64,000 nucleotides of DNA from assembly GCA_902362595.1 (NCBI GenBank), contig CABIXF010000016.1, positions 1 through 64,000 of the forward strand, given 5' to 3'. This DNA is from Bacteroidaceae bacterium. GTDB taxonomy: Bacteria > Bacteroidota > Bacteroidia > Bacteroidales > Bacteroidaceae. The notes under the pieces were generated by a model, which worked only from the letters and a program-made list of their open reading frames with translations, was not told where the DNA came from and ran no database searches. Below, piece after piece: positions 44,616 to 54,763 of this stretch (its first letter is position 1; every line of letters begins with the position of its first letter). The translations under genes and the position numbers were made by a program.

Positions 44616-45887
44616 TTATTTACCATAATTTTTTAAGACTTGCTCGTAAAGTCCACGAATCTTCACGCCGACCTTCTCCCATACAATACCATCCACTTCT
44701 TTCTTTCCTTCATCGCGGAGATATTCATACAATGAATCATTGGTACAAATAGAATGGATGGCATCTGCCATGGCATGTATATCCCAATAATCGGTTTTTA
44801 TGCACTTGGAAAGGATTTCTGCACAACCAGACTGTTTGGAAATAATCGTCGGTACACAACACTGCATAGCTTCCAACGGCGAAATACCAAACGGCTCGGA
44901 TACCGAAGGCATGATATATACATCGCTCAACTTCAAAACCTCATACACCTGTTTTCCTTTCATGAATCCCGGGAAATGGAATCGGTCGGCAATACCTCTT
45001 TCCGCCGCCAGGCGAATCATGGCATTCATCATGTCACCGCTTCCAGCCATCACAAAACGTACATTACGGGCGCGTTTCAAAACCATAGCGGCAGCTTCCA
45101 CAAAATATTCCGGTCCCTTTTGCATAGTGATACGCCCCAAGAAGGTCACAATCTTCTCTTTGGGGTTCTTCTTTACCTGGATATCCTGAATCTCCTTAGA
45201 AAGCGGAGATACGGCATTGTGTACGGTAAATACCTTGCGAGGATCCTGATAATATTTATTGATTACGGTCTGACGGGTAAGCTCGCTCACACACATGATG
45301 CAATCTGCATGATCCATACCGTTCTTCTCTATAGAATAGACTGTAGGATTTACATTGCCTCTACTACGGTCAAAGTCTGTAGCATGTACATGAATAACCA
45401 GCGGCTTTCCTGATACCTGCTTTGCATGGATACCTGCTGGATAAGTCAGCCAATCATGTGAATGAATGATATCAAACTGTTGCTGACGGGCCACTACCCC
45501 GGCCACGATAGAATAGTTATTAATTTCTTCATGCAAATTATCCGGGTATCTTCCTGAAAATTCCAAACAGCCCAAATCATTCGTGTGCATGTAATTGAAA
45601 TCCGCATAAATATGATCACGCAAATCATAGTAAAGCTGTGGGTCCATATAACTCCCCACTCTGTCTTTTACGTAATCCCATTGTACGTCACGCCACACAA
45701 TGGGCACGCTGTTCATTCCTATGATACGTAAAAAACTCTGATCTTCATCTCCCCAAGGTTTCGGAATACAGAAAGTAATTTCCATATCCTGCTGCTGGGC
45801 AAGTCCATGAGTCAATCCATAACTGGCTGTGCCTAATCCTCCTAAAATATGAGGAGGAAATTCCCAACCAAACATCAAAACTTTCAT
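44616..45887 (-). CDS. GT4 glycosyltransferase, glycogen-synthase-like
   Basis: A GT-B fold glycosyltransferase of 423 residues, cytoplasmic. MFGWEFPPHILGGLGTASYGL is the N-terminal acceptor loop. The C-terminal donor site has FLGRITMQKGPEYFVEAA and the E-x7-E signature SEPFGISPLEAMQC. Placement between a glycogen debranching enzyme (14 bp upstream) and GH57 (15 bp downstream) suggests it builds or extends glycogen. The donor (UDP- or ADP-glucose) cannot be told from sequence. Confidence 0.92.
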   Translation of the reverse strand: MKVLMFGWEFPPHILGGLGTASYGLTHGLAQQQDMEITFCIPKPWGDEDQSFLRIIGMNSVPIVWRDVQWDYVKDRVGSYMDPQLYYDLRDHIYADFNYMHTNDLGCLEFSGRYPDNLHEEINNYSIVAGVVARQQQFDIIHSHDWLTYPAGIHAKQVSGKPLVIHVHATDFDRSRGNVNPTVYSIEKNGMDHADCIMCVSELTRQTVINKYYQDPRKVFTVHNAVSPLSKEIQDIQVKKNPKEKIVTFLGRITMQKGPEYFVEAAAMVLKRARNVRFVMAGSGDMMNAMIRLAAERGIADRFHFPGFMKGKQVYEVLKLSDVYIMPSVSEPFGISPLEAMQCCVPTIISKQSGCAEILSKCIKTDYWDIHAMADAIHSICTNDSLYEYLRDEGKKEVDGIVWEKVGVKIRGLYEQVLKNYGK

Positions 45888-45901
45888 ACAAACTCCTCCT
45901 C

Positions 45902-47839
45902 TTATTGATTGTTATATTTCTCCAACAAATTCAATGTACGTAAAATCTCAGCTACATTCATCGCAAACGAAATGGCACCTCTTCCCTGGAAAGGTGGATT
46001 GCCATCAAACAATTCTGGTATGGAACCTATACAATGACAAGTCATCTGGTCCTCGTAACTAATCAACTGACGCTCTGCAAAAGAAATTGCACTCCGCTTA
46101 TAAATACGCAAGTAAGCTTCCAGATAGAAACCCTCCAACCAAGGCCATGCAGTCCCCTGGTGATATGCATAATCGCGCTGAAGTTGAGGACCTACATAAT
46201 TCGGATTATAACCGCCACTCTTCGGACTCAGAGAACGAAGACCCTTCGGAGTAAGCAATTCTTTGGTTACAATATCAATCACCCCTTTCTTCTGTTTGGA
46301 GTCGAGCGGAGAGTAATCGAATGCTGCCGCGAAAATCATATTCGGACGTACACTCCAATCCATCATATCTCCGTCTACATAATCCAACAAATAGCCATAT
46401 TCATTCAAAAAAGTATGTATAAAAGAAGGAGCGGCTTTCTCCGAGAACTGGTGTAAATATGCAGCAAAGCCCTCGTCCCCAGCAAGTAAATCAGCTACGA
46501 AACAGAGGGCATTATACCATAACGCATTAAATTCTACTACATATCCCGTTCGGGCCACCACCGGACGTCCATTGACTGTAGAATTCATCCACGTGACCAC
46601 TTTTTCTTTTCCATTTGTATAAACCAAACCATTATCGTGTACCGCCAAATTTGGATGTTTGCTACCGGCAAGATATTCCATCACGTCTTTCAACAATTTC
46701 CCATACTTCATTCTTGCCTCATCCCATGACACCATCTTGGCATATTGCTGTATGGCCCATACCATCCATAAAAGTACATCCGGATGTTCAATTTCCGTCA
46801 CCTTAAGATGAATGTCTTTTCCTTCCATAAATGAATAAACAGCTTTTATGGCAGTATCCATTATCATTTCAAACTTACCCACCTCTCCAATAGAAAGAGT
46901 CAGTCCTGGCAAAGAGATAAACATGTCGCGTGCACGACATTTAAACCAAGGATATCCAGCCAAAATGTAGGATTCACCTTCCTGTTTATTTAGGAACTGA
47001 TGAGCAGAGTTAATCAAACAGTTCTTAAAATTATTACGTGGAGTACGCTGCTCCACTTCGGCCACGAACAAAGCATTTAAAGAAAGTGTTTCTATCGGAG
47101 AAACCCCACCAGAAAATGTGACAGATTCACCCTTTTTGATACTAACTTCAAAATAGCCCGGAACATATAAATCTTCATTGAAATCATATCCCCGTTCACG
47201 CTCCTTGGGATATTCAATACCTCTATACCAGTCCGGATGGAAACAGAATTCATTTTCTTTACTCAACTGCATGTAAAGCTCCGGATATCCGGGATACATA
47301 CAAGTCTTGATTCCATTCTCCACAAGATCATAATGACGGCTGGCTTGTGCATTTTCATGAGTATACTGACGCACACTCCGAAATGCCAAATAAGGACGAA
47401 GGCGAAGAGTCGTTTCAGAATGTGCATCCATCAATGTATACCGAATCAATATACGGTTTTCATGATGTACAAAAACCTTCTCCTTCTTCAATACTACTCC
47501 TCCGACACGATAAATTGTAGTCGGAACTTTCTCACATTCAAATTCTCGGATGTACTTATGACCTCTTGGACTGAAATTATCACCTCCATACTTGTGCAAA
47601 CCCAAATTAAATTCTGCACCATGCTGAATGACCGTTTCATCCAAAGAAGAAAGCAATACATGATTTTCATCGTCCAACTCAGGCACCGGTATTACCAGCA
47701 AACCATGATACTTGCGGGTATTACAGTCAACGATAGTCGAACAATGATATGCCCCCGAGCGATTCGTACGAAGAATTTCTCTAGTCAGAGTTTCTTCCAG
47801 ATTTGTCATTATAGTTTTGTCAAATCGTAAATAACTCAT
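45902..47839 (-). CDS. Glycogen debranching enzyme, GH133
   Basis: An amylo-alpha-1,6-glucosidase-like enzyme of 645 residues that removes branch stubs from glycogen. An N-terminal beta-domain (about 1-270; NRSGAYHCSTIVDCNTRKYHGLLV) precedes the alpha/alpha barrel (AGYPWFKCRARDMFISLPGL; YHQGTAWPWLEGFYLEAYL). There is no signal peptide. It is first in a three-gene operon with GT4 and GH57. No obvious -7 element precedes it. It represents the glucosidase half of the eukaryotic-type bifunctional debrancher. Confidence 0.93.
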   Translation of the reverse strand: MSYLRFDKTIMTNLEETLTREILRTNRSGAYHCSTIVDCNTRKYHGLLVIPVPELDDENHVLLSSLDETVIQHGAEFNLGLHKYGGDNFSPRGHKYIREFECEKVPTTIYRVGGVVLKKEKVFVHHENRILIRYTLMDAHSETTLRLRPYLAFRSVRQYTHENAQASRHYDLVENGIKTCMYPGYPELYMQLSKENEFCFHPDWYRGIEYPKERERGYDFNEDLYVPGYFEVSIKKGESVTFSGGVSPIETLSLNALFVAEVEQRTPRNNFKNCLINSAHQFLNKQEGESYILAGYPWFKCRARDMFISLPGLTLSIGEVGKFEMIMDTAIKAVYSFMEGKDIHLKVTEIEHPDVLLWMVWAIQQYAKMVSWDEARMKYGKLLKDVMEYLAGSKHPNLAVHDNGLVYTNGKEKVVTWMNSTVNGRPVVARTGYVVEFNALWYNALCFVADLLAGDEGFAAYLHQFSEKAAPSFIHTFLNEYGYLLDYVDGDMMDWSVRPNMIFAAAFDYSPLDSKQKKGVIDIVTKELLTPKGLRSLSPKSGGYNPNYVGPQLQRDYAYHQGTAWPWLEGFYLEAYLRIYKRSAISFAERQLISYEDQMTCHCIGSIPELFDGNPPFQGRGAISFAMNVAEILRTLNLLEKYNNQ

Positions 47840-48057
47840 AGTTGTATATTAAGGTTATAAATTAATATTCGTTCTAAAAAGATGTTATATTTATTTCACC
47901 TCAAAATTAATGATTAAAAACTAATAGCAAAACCAAATTGCCTTTTTTTTGCCGTTAAATCCTCTTTTTTCTACAAAAAACATCTTTAAGCCAAATATAA
48001 GCCTACAAATGCCTCACACGCATATATAAAGCATTTCAATCAGTCCCATAAAGCATA

Positions 48058-48101
48058 AAAAATCGTCTGACACCCCCTCCCGAAGATAAGGGTGTCAGAC
48101 G
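48058..48101 (-). terminator. Terminator of serS
   Basis: A perfect 12-bp stem (48064-48075 with 48090-48101) is followed on the minus strand by six T residues. It lies 37 bases beyond the serS stop. The rest of the 298-bp gap back to the GH133 start is AT-rich and holds nothing I recognise. Confidence 0.9.
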
Positions 48102-48137
48102 ACATCACTCAAATATTAAAAGACTTACTTATTCTTA

Positions 48138-49412
48138 TCAATCTATTATGTCAAAGCCACAATACGGAACGAGTGCCTTCGGAATGCGAATACCTTCCGG
48201 AGTCTGATTATTTTCAAGCAATGCAGCTACAATACGCGGCAAAGCCAAAGCAGAACCATTCAACGTATGACAGAGTTCAGTTTTCTTATCGGCTGTACGA
48301 TAACGGCATTTCAAACGATTAGCTTGATAAGTATCAAAATTAGAAACAGAGCTTACTTCCAACCAACGTTTCTGTGCTTCAGAATATACTTCAAAATCAA
48401 AGCAAAGTGCTGCCGTAAAACTCATATCCCCTCCACAAAGGCGAAGAATTCTATAAGGAAGTTCTAGTTTTTTCAACAAGCCTTCCACATGGTCCAACAT
48501 TTCTTGATGAGATTGTTTTGAATGTTCCGGCTTATCAATTCGTACCAATTCCACTTTAGAAAACTCATGCAGACGATTCAAACCACGCACATCCTTTCCA
48601 TAAGAACCGGCCTCACGACGGAAACATTGCGTATATGCACAGTTCTTAATTGGAAGCTGTTTCTCGTCCAAAATCACATCACGATAAATATTGGTGACCG
48701 GGACTTCAGCTGTCGGAATCAGATACAAATCATCCAAATCACAATGATACATCTGTGCCTCTTTATCTGGCAATTGCCCCGTACCATAACCAGAAGCCGC
48801 ATTGACTACTGTAGGAGGCATTATTTCTTCATATCCTGCTGCACGAGCCTCATCCAAGAAGAAATTAATCAAAGCACGTTGCAAACGCGCTCCTTTTCCT
48901 TTATATACAGGAAAACCAGCTCCTGTAATCTTTACACCAAGATCAAAATCTATCAAATCATATTTTTTTGCAAGTTCCCAATGAGGCAGTGCATCTTTTG
49001 GAAGTTCAGTCTCCATCCCTCCCATCTTTTCTACTACATTGTCTTCTGCACCAAAACCTTCTGGTACGCTCTCATAAGGAACATTCGGAATAGTATAAAG
49101 CAAATTCTGCATATCTTCTGCCGCCTTATCCATTTCTGCCTGCAGATTCTTGCTAACTTCCTTAATCTCAGCTACACGAGCCTTGGCAGCTTCAGCTTCC
49201 TCCTTCTTTCCTTCTTTCATCAACGCACCAATAGCTTTCGATGTAGAATTCACTTCTGAAAGATTTTTATCTAATTGATTCTGTGCACTACGTCTCTGAT
49301 CATTCAATTCAAGCACTTTGGCAATTGTTTCTTTTGCATTAGCAAAATGCTTTTTTTCCAATCCACGAATAACCTTGTCGGTATCTTCTGTAATCTGTTT
49401 AATGGTAAGCAT
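48138..49412 (-). CDS. serS: Seryl-tRNA synthetase
   Basis: Charges tRNA-Ser, 424 residues, class II. The N-terminal coiled-coil arm (about 25-110) that grips the tRNA is clear. Motif 2 is FRREAGSYGKDVRGLNRLHEF, and motif 3 lies near ALALPRIVAALLENNQ. Length is normal. It is monocistronic, with a -7 element at 49454-49461 and a strong terminator. Confidence 0.97.
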   Translation of the reverse strand: MLTIKQITEDTDKVIRGLEKKHFANAKETIAKVLELNDQRRSAQNQLDKNLSEVNSTSKAIGALMKEGKKEEAEAAKARVAEIKEVSKNLQAEMDKAAEDMQNLLYTIPNVPYESVPEGFGAEDNVVEKMGGMETELPKDALPHWELAKKYDLIDFDLGVKITGAGFPVYKGKGARLQRALINFFLDEARAAGYEEIMPPTVVNAASGYGTGQLPDKEAQMYHCDLDDLYLIPTAEVPVTNIYRDVILDEKQLPIKNCAYTQCFRREAGSYGKDVRGLNRLHEFSKVELVRIDKPEHSKQSHQEMLDHVEGLLKKLELPYRILRLCGGDMSFTAALCFDFEVYSEAQKRWLEVSSVSNFDTYQANRLKCRYRTADKKTELCHTLNGSALALPRIVAALLENNQTPEGIRIPKALVPYCGFDIID

Positions 49413-49453
49413 ATCTTTTTACTTTTTAGTATAATCCTCACTCTTTTGTGTTG

Positions 49454-49461
49454 CAAAGATA
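49454..49461 (-). promoter_or_regulatory. -7 promoter element for serS
   Basis: The minus strand reads TATCTTTG about 42 bases before the ATG at 49412. Confidence 0.55.
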
Positions 49462-49513
49462 TAGTTTTTTATTTGAATACGTAAACAGATGTCTCGTATA
49501 AAATCAGTTCCTT

Positions 49514-50710
49514 CTAGAAAACAGGAAGAGTGTAAACCAATCCCAATGAGATTCGCTGATGATTGTAACTTTCTGCTCCCCATCGACGAGCTCTCTCCGT
49601 CAAATGTACATTTTTATATAATAGGTGCAAATAACAAAGCAGTTCACTGTTTTTCAATGGATAATACTCAGCACAAAGCTGTGCATTCCAAACCCGACGA
49701 TAAGTACCCGCCGAGATATTGCCGGATGATTTAAACACATTGCCCTGTTCATAGACTCCCTTCACGTATACATTCCAATGAGAAGCTACCCGATAATCTA
49801 AATTAAAAATGGTCGTGAAGTAATCCACATCCGACAAAGTCTGCCCTGCTCCATCCTGTACGGTCACTCCACTAATCAATCCTTTCGAATCAATTCCTTC
49901 ACGGGAATACATAAAATCAATATACCCCAAAAAAGGCTTCTTGTCCCATACATTACCGCAGGTAAAATAAAAGACATTTTTATTTTTGGCCAACTGCCCA
50001 TACGAAAGAGAATAACGAAGCTGCATGGCATGATTTACAAAATATCCGTCCCAGTTTACTGTAGCCAGCAAAGGTATTTTGGTCGGCTCCACCCCTTCAG
50101 GCAAACCGTACATGAACTGATCATTGCTGTCACCATTCCGATTATTAGTTAACTGAAAATTGAATTCATGACTGTCGTTCATTTTATAAGCCACATTCAA
50201 ACCTGCCTGATAACAAGGTATCGTATTGTTAAAATCAGAATAATGTCGCACTTTAATGGCATTCACCCAGCACTCATACCCACTGAACTGTACAGGCTGC
50301 TTTCCTGCAGTCAACTTCCACTTATCATTCAACTGCCAACCTACCATGGCCAGTTCCACCGACCCGGAAAGATTGTCCAAAGGAATATTTGGCGTTGTGT
50401 ACTGATTCAAGGACTGGCGGAAATGATACGTAAATTTCTCATGGAATCCTCCCAGCACTTCCAAACGAATACGCTGCACCTTGAAAGCTGCCTCATCCAG
50501 TTCTCCATTCTGAAAAGACGCATCCACTGCCGAGCAGAACTGGATATTCATATCTGCCCAATCGACTTTTCGCTGACCGTCGGTCAACCGTTCCAACAAG
50601 GATTCTTCCCCAAAAGATATCATCGGTTCACTCTGTGCGGCTGCCATTGTCACTCCTCCCAACCACAGACCTAAGATGATACCACTCCGTTTCATGTATT
50701 TTTTTACCAT
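49514..50710 (-). CDS. OprP/OprO-like porin
   Basis: An outer-membrane beta-barrel of 398 residues. The signal peptide ends near TMAAAQ. Phosphate-selective-porin-like segments (VQRIRLEVLGGFHEKFTYHFRQ; LTAGKQPVQFSGYE) and a terminal Phe (YTLPVF) support a porin. Starts at 50710 or 50695 are both possible; 50710 gives a better basic n-region. It is the last gene of the miaA-lipid kinase-kdsA run, 23 bp after kdsA. The solute is unknown. Confidence 0.82.
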   Translation of the reverse strand: MVKKYMKRSGIILGLWLGGVTMAAAQSEPMISFGEESLLERLTDGQRKVDWADMNIQFCSAVDASFQNGELDEAAFKVQRIRLEVLGGFHEKFTYHFRQSLNQYTTPNIPLDNLSGSVELAMVGWQLNDKWKLTAGKQPVQFSGYECWVNAIKVRHYSDFNNTIPCYQAGLNVAYKMNDSHEFNFQLTNNRNGDSNDQFMYGLPEGVEPTKIPLLATVNWDGYFVNHAMQLRYSLSYGQLAKNKNVFYFTCGNVWDKKPFLGYIDFMYSREGIDSKGLISGVTVQDGAGQTLSDVDYFTTIFNLDYRVASHWNVYVKGVYEQGNVFKSSGNISAGTYRRVWNAQLCAEYYPLKNSELLCYLHLLYKNVHLTERARRWGAESYNHQRISLGLVYTLPVF

Positions 50711-50733
50711 GTTCCTGAACCGCCACATAAAGA

Positions 50734-51537
50734 TTACAGACTTTGGCGAATACGAACCAATTTTACAAGCAAGTCTTCCAGCAAATCCAACTTCAACATG
50801 TTGGCTCCATCACTTTTTGCCTTCGAGGGATCCTCATGCGTCTCCATAAACAAGCCATCCACTCCCACAGCCACTCCTGCTTTTGCCATCGTTTCGATGA
50901 GCTGCGGCATTCCTCCAGTCACACCTGAAGTTTGATTGGGCTGCTGCAAAGAATGAGTTACATCCAATATCACCGGATGGCCGAACGACTGCATCTCAGG
51001 TATACCTCTGTAATCCACAATCAAATCCTGATACCCAAATGTCGTTCCACGTTCTGTCAACATCACCTGGTCGTTTCCTGCCTCTACCACCTTATCTGCC
51101 GCAAACCGCATGGCTGCCGGTGAAAGAAACTGCCCCTTCTTGATATTGACTATCTTTCCCGTACGGGCAGCCGCTACCAGCAAATCAGTCTGTCGACAAA
51201 GGAAAGCGGGAATCTGCAAAACATCCACATATTCAGCAGCCATTTCTGCTTCCGGTTCCGTATGAATATCCGTCACGACAGGTACATCAAACGTATTCCG
51301 CACTTTTGCCAGAATCTTCAGTGCCTTTTCATCTCCAATGCCCGTAAAAGAATCCAGTCGCGACCGATTCGCTTTCCGATAGGACCCTTTAAATACATAA
51401 GGAATATGCAACTTATCCGTAATCTTCACAATCCGTTCCGCAATACGAAGAGCCATATCCTCTCCTTCTATTACACACGGTCCTGCCAGCAGGAAAAACA
51501 TATCTTTTCGCTTTAAATCAGAAATATTCTTTATCAT
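50734..51537 (-). CDS. kdsA: 3-deoxy-8-phosphooctulonate synthase
   Basis: Makes KDO 8-phosphate from PEP and arabinose 5-phosphate for the LPS inner core, 267 residues. LLAGPCVIEGEDMAL, KGSYRKANRSRLDSF and DVTHSLQQPNQTSG are family motifs. It has a 1-bp gap from the lipid kinase gene and is followed by a porin, so the run makes or serves the outer membrane. Confidence 0.96.
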   Translation of the reverse strand: MIKNISDLKRKDMFFLLAGPCVIEGEDMALRIAERIVKITDKLHIPYVFKGSYRKANRSRLDSFTGIGDEKALKILAKVRNTFDVPVVTDIHTEPEAEMAAEYVDVLQIPAFLCRQTDLLVAAARTGKIVNIKKGQFLSPAAMRFAADKVVEAGNDQVMLTERGTTFGYQDLIVDYRGIPEMQSFGHPVILDVTHSLQQPNQTSGVTGGMPQLIETMAKAGVAVGVDGLFMETHEDPSKAKSDGANMLKLDLLEDLLVKLVRIRQSL

Positions 51538-51538
51538 A

Positions 51539-52471
51539 TTAATTAGGTATTATCAAAGTTATCGCTTCTGGAGAAATAGTTATTTCAATCGGGAAATGAC
51601 GGTCTAACCACAGACGCCCATCCAAACTGACTTCCGCATTTTGCGCACGCAATACCTTGACACATCGCGTACGATAAGGTTTCACGATTTTGTGATTCAG
51701 CAATCGCCCTTGCTGTAGCATCCACAATCCTGAAACCAATTCACGAAGTTCAGGACGATATACAACAGACACATCAAGCCATCCATTATAAGGCACTGCA
51801 CTTGGAGTCAACCCATACCCATAGGCACTCCCCACAGCCACAGCCATGATACGTCCACGAATATGTTCATCATTTACCCTCAAATGCATCCGATATAATT
51901 TCCGTTCAAATGCCACCAAAAACAAAGAAGCAAGATAAGATATCAATGGAATTCCCCAAAATCTACGGGTTTCATTCGTAATCCGTACAATTCGGGCTCC
52001 CAATCCCATATAAACCGCATTCAAGAAATAACGGGTCTGGTGCTGCTCCCCATCAAAATAACAAAAGACTCCAATGTCAATTTTCCGCAAGCGACGGTTA
52101 ATCAAGACATCTACTGCCATTTTATAATCGTCCGAACTCAATCCCCAATATTTGGCAAAATCATTTCCGATTCCATTCGGAATGATTCCCAATGCAATTT
52201 TCTGTTTGTCTTCCACCTCGGAATTCATGATTCCATTCAACGCATCATTCATGGCTCCGTCACCTCCTACCACCACAATGGTAAGATATCCGTTATTCGC
52301 CATCGTTTTTGCCAGACGTTCCACAGACCCAAATCCTTCCGACTGCACATAGTCATACTTCACTTTACACTCGTCCATGTAAGCACGAATATTCCGCCAG
52401 CGCTTTTGCGCTTTACGACTTCCGGCCTTAGGGTTATATATCACCCCCCATCTGTCTGGTTCTACTGCCAT
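51539..52471 (-). CDS. Diacylglycerol/sphingosine kinase-family lipid kinase
   Basis: A 310-residue lipid kinase of the DAGK catalytic family (YegS/BmrU type). The N-terminal block is WGVIYNPKAGSRKAQKRW, and the ATP loop is VVVGGDGAMNDALNG (GGDGT in most relatives). I chose the ATG at 52471 because it lies 5 bp after miaA; the open frame continues upstream inside miaA. Bacteroides make sphingolipids, so a long-chain base or ceramide substrate is possible as well as diacylglycerol. Confidence 0.88.
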   Translation of the reverse strand: MAVEPDRWGVIYNPKAGSRKAQKRWRNIRAYMDECKVKYDYVQSEGFGSVERLAKTMANNGYLTIVVVGGDGAMNDALNGIMNSEVEDKQKIALGIIPNGIGNDFAKYWGLSSDDYKMAVDVLINRRLRKIDIGVFCYFDGEQHQTRYFLNAVYMGLGARIVRITNETRRFWGIPLISYLASLFLVAFERKLYRMHLRVNDEHIRGRIMAVAVGSAYGYGLTPSAVPYNGWLDVSVVYRPELRELVSGLWMLQQGRLLNHKIVKPYRTRCVKVLRAQNAEVSLDGRLWLDRHFPIEITISPEAITLIIPN

Positions 52472-52476
52472 ATCCG

Positions 52477-53388
52477 TTAATTTATCAAATCCATAATTCG
52501 TTTTACATTCTCCTCGGTCGAAGCCTCCGCATTCATCCAATGAATGTGGAATCCTCTTCTTTCCATACCCCTGAACCATGTCATCTGCCGTTTGGCAAAC
52601 TGATGTATGGCTATTTCAAGCTGGGTGAACATCTCCTCATACGAAAGCTTTCCAACCACATACAAGGTAAGATACTTATACTCCAATCCATAATAAATCA
52701 AATCATCCGGATGGATACCCTCAGCCAACAAGGATTTCACCTCATCCACCATCCCTTCCTCCAAACGCTTCTCCAACCGCCGGGTAATTTTTTCTCTCCG
52801 CAATTCACGGTTAATATCTACTCCGACAATCAAACTGTTTATTTCCGGGAAGGAACGCGCATTGACATCCTGCTTTAAATAGTATTCTTCTATTTCAATG
52901 GCGCGGATAGCCCGCTTCACGGTATCCACATCTGTGGAATTATGCAACTTCTTATAGTGACTCAATATCTCAGTCAACTCATCCAAAGACTTGGCAGACA
53001 GACGTGCACGCAACTCCTTATTTTCCGGCACAGGAAGAAGACGGTAGCCTTTCAATATTGACTCCAAATACATGCCTGTTCCCCCACATAAAATCGGCAT
53101 AAGTCCTCTGGCCTTCATGTCTTCATACGCCGCTAAAAAATCCCGCTGGTATTCGAATACATTGTATTTATATCCCGGATCCACAATATCAATCAAATGA
53201 TAAGGAATCCGATATCCGTCTACTACATAATCCGATAGGTCTTTCCCTGTACCCAAATCCATCCTACGATACACCTGCCGACTATCTCCGCTAATAATTT
53301 CCGTTTTCAAACGCGCTGCCAGTGCCGCAGCCAAAGAAGTTTTTCCTGAGGCTGTAGGACCAAGTATCGTAATCAAATCATAATTCAT
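52477..53388 (-). CDS. miaA: tRNA dimethylallyltransferase
   Basis: Adds the isopentenyl group to A37 of tRNAs reading UNN codons, 303 residues. The P-loop is GPTASGKTS (10-18), followed by SGDSRQVYRRMDLGTGK and LCGGTGMYLESIL. The start at 53388 fits a -7 element at 53415-53422; a longer open frame begins upstream of it. It is first in a four-gene run with the lipid kinase, kdsA and a porin. Confidence 0.96.
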   Translation of the reverse strand: MNYDLITILGPTASGKTSLAAALAARLKTEIISGDSRQVYRRMDLGTGKDLSDYVVDGYRIPYHLIDIVDPGYKYNVFEYQRDFLAAYEDMKARGLMPILCGGTGMYLESILKGYRLLPVPENKELRARLSAKSLDELTEILSHYKKLHNSTDVDTVKRAIRAIEIEEYYLKQDVNARSFPEINSLIVGVDINRELRREKITRRLEKRLEEGMVDEVKSLLAEGIHPDDLIYYGLEYKYLTLYVVGKLSYEEMFTQLEIAIHQFAKRQMTWFRGMERRGFHIHWMNAEASTEENVKRIMDLIN

Positions 53389-53414
53389 AAGAACAAAATT
53401 GAGGAGTTCGGCAG

Positions 53415-53422
53415 CAAAGATA
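53415..53422 (-). promoter_or_regulatory. -7 promoter element for the miaA-kdsA operon
   Basis: The minus strand reads TATCTTTG about 27 bases before the ATG at 53388. Confidence 0.55.
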
Positions 53423-53454
53423 ACCTTTTTCTGCACAACAAGCACGATTATGAG

Positions 53455-53491
53455 CAAAAAAAAGGCCGCCAGGAAAATCCTGACGGCCTTT
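53455..53491 (-). terminator. Terminator of gapA
   Basis: A 14-bp stem with one G-T wobble pairs AAAGGCCGCCAGGA with TCCTGACGGCCTTT around a short loop. A run of T residues follows on the minus strand. It lies 20 bases past the gapA stop. Confidence 0.9.
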
Positions 53492-53511
53492 GCTATATGG
53501 TTTTAAACTAA

Positions 53512-54534
<1,023 letters not shown>

Positions 54535-54626
54535 TTAAAGGTTTTATAATTGCTTTATAAACACTCACTCTTATTTGTAATCAAAGAGAAGTATTAAAAT
54601 GTCATCTATTCCCCTTGACTGCGATG

Positions 54627-54634
54627 CAAAAATA
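54627..54634 (-). promoter_or_regulatory. -7 promoter element for gapA
   Basis: The minus strand reads TATTTTTG. TTGA at 54656-54659 lies 21 bases further upstream as a possible -33. The leader of about 100 bases to the ATG at 54522 shows no obvious riboswitch fold. Confidence 0.55.
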
Positions 54635-54763
54635 AGTATTTCTTTTTAAAGTCAATCAAGAAAGAGAAAAAAAATAATCAAAAAAAGTCGAGTTTTACAC
54701 CTTATTTATATATATAGGCAGATTTTATTTCATTTTTACTTCAAAAAATGTCTATTTGCAATC

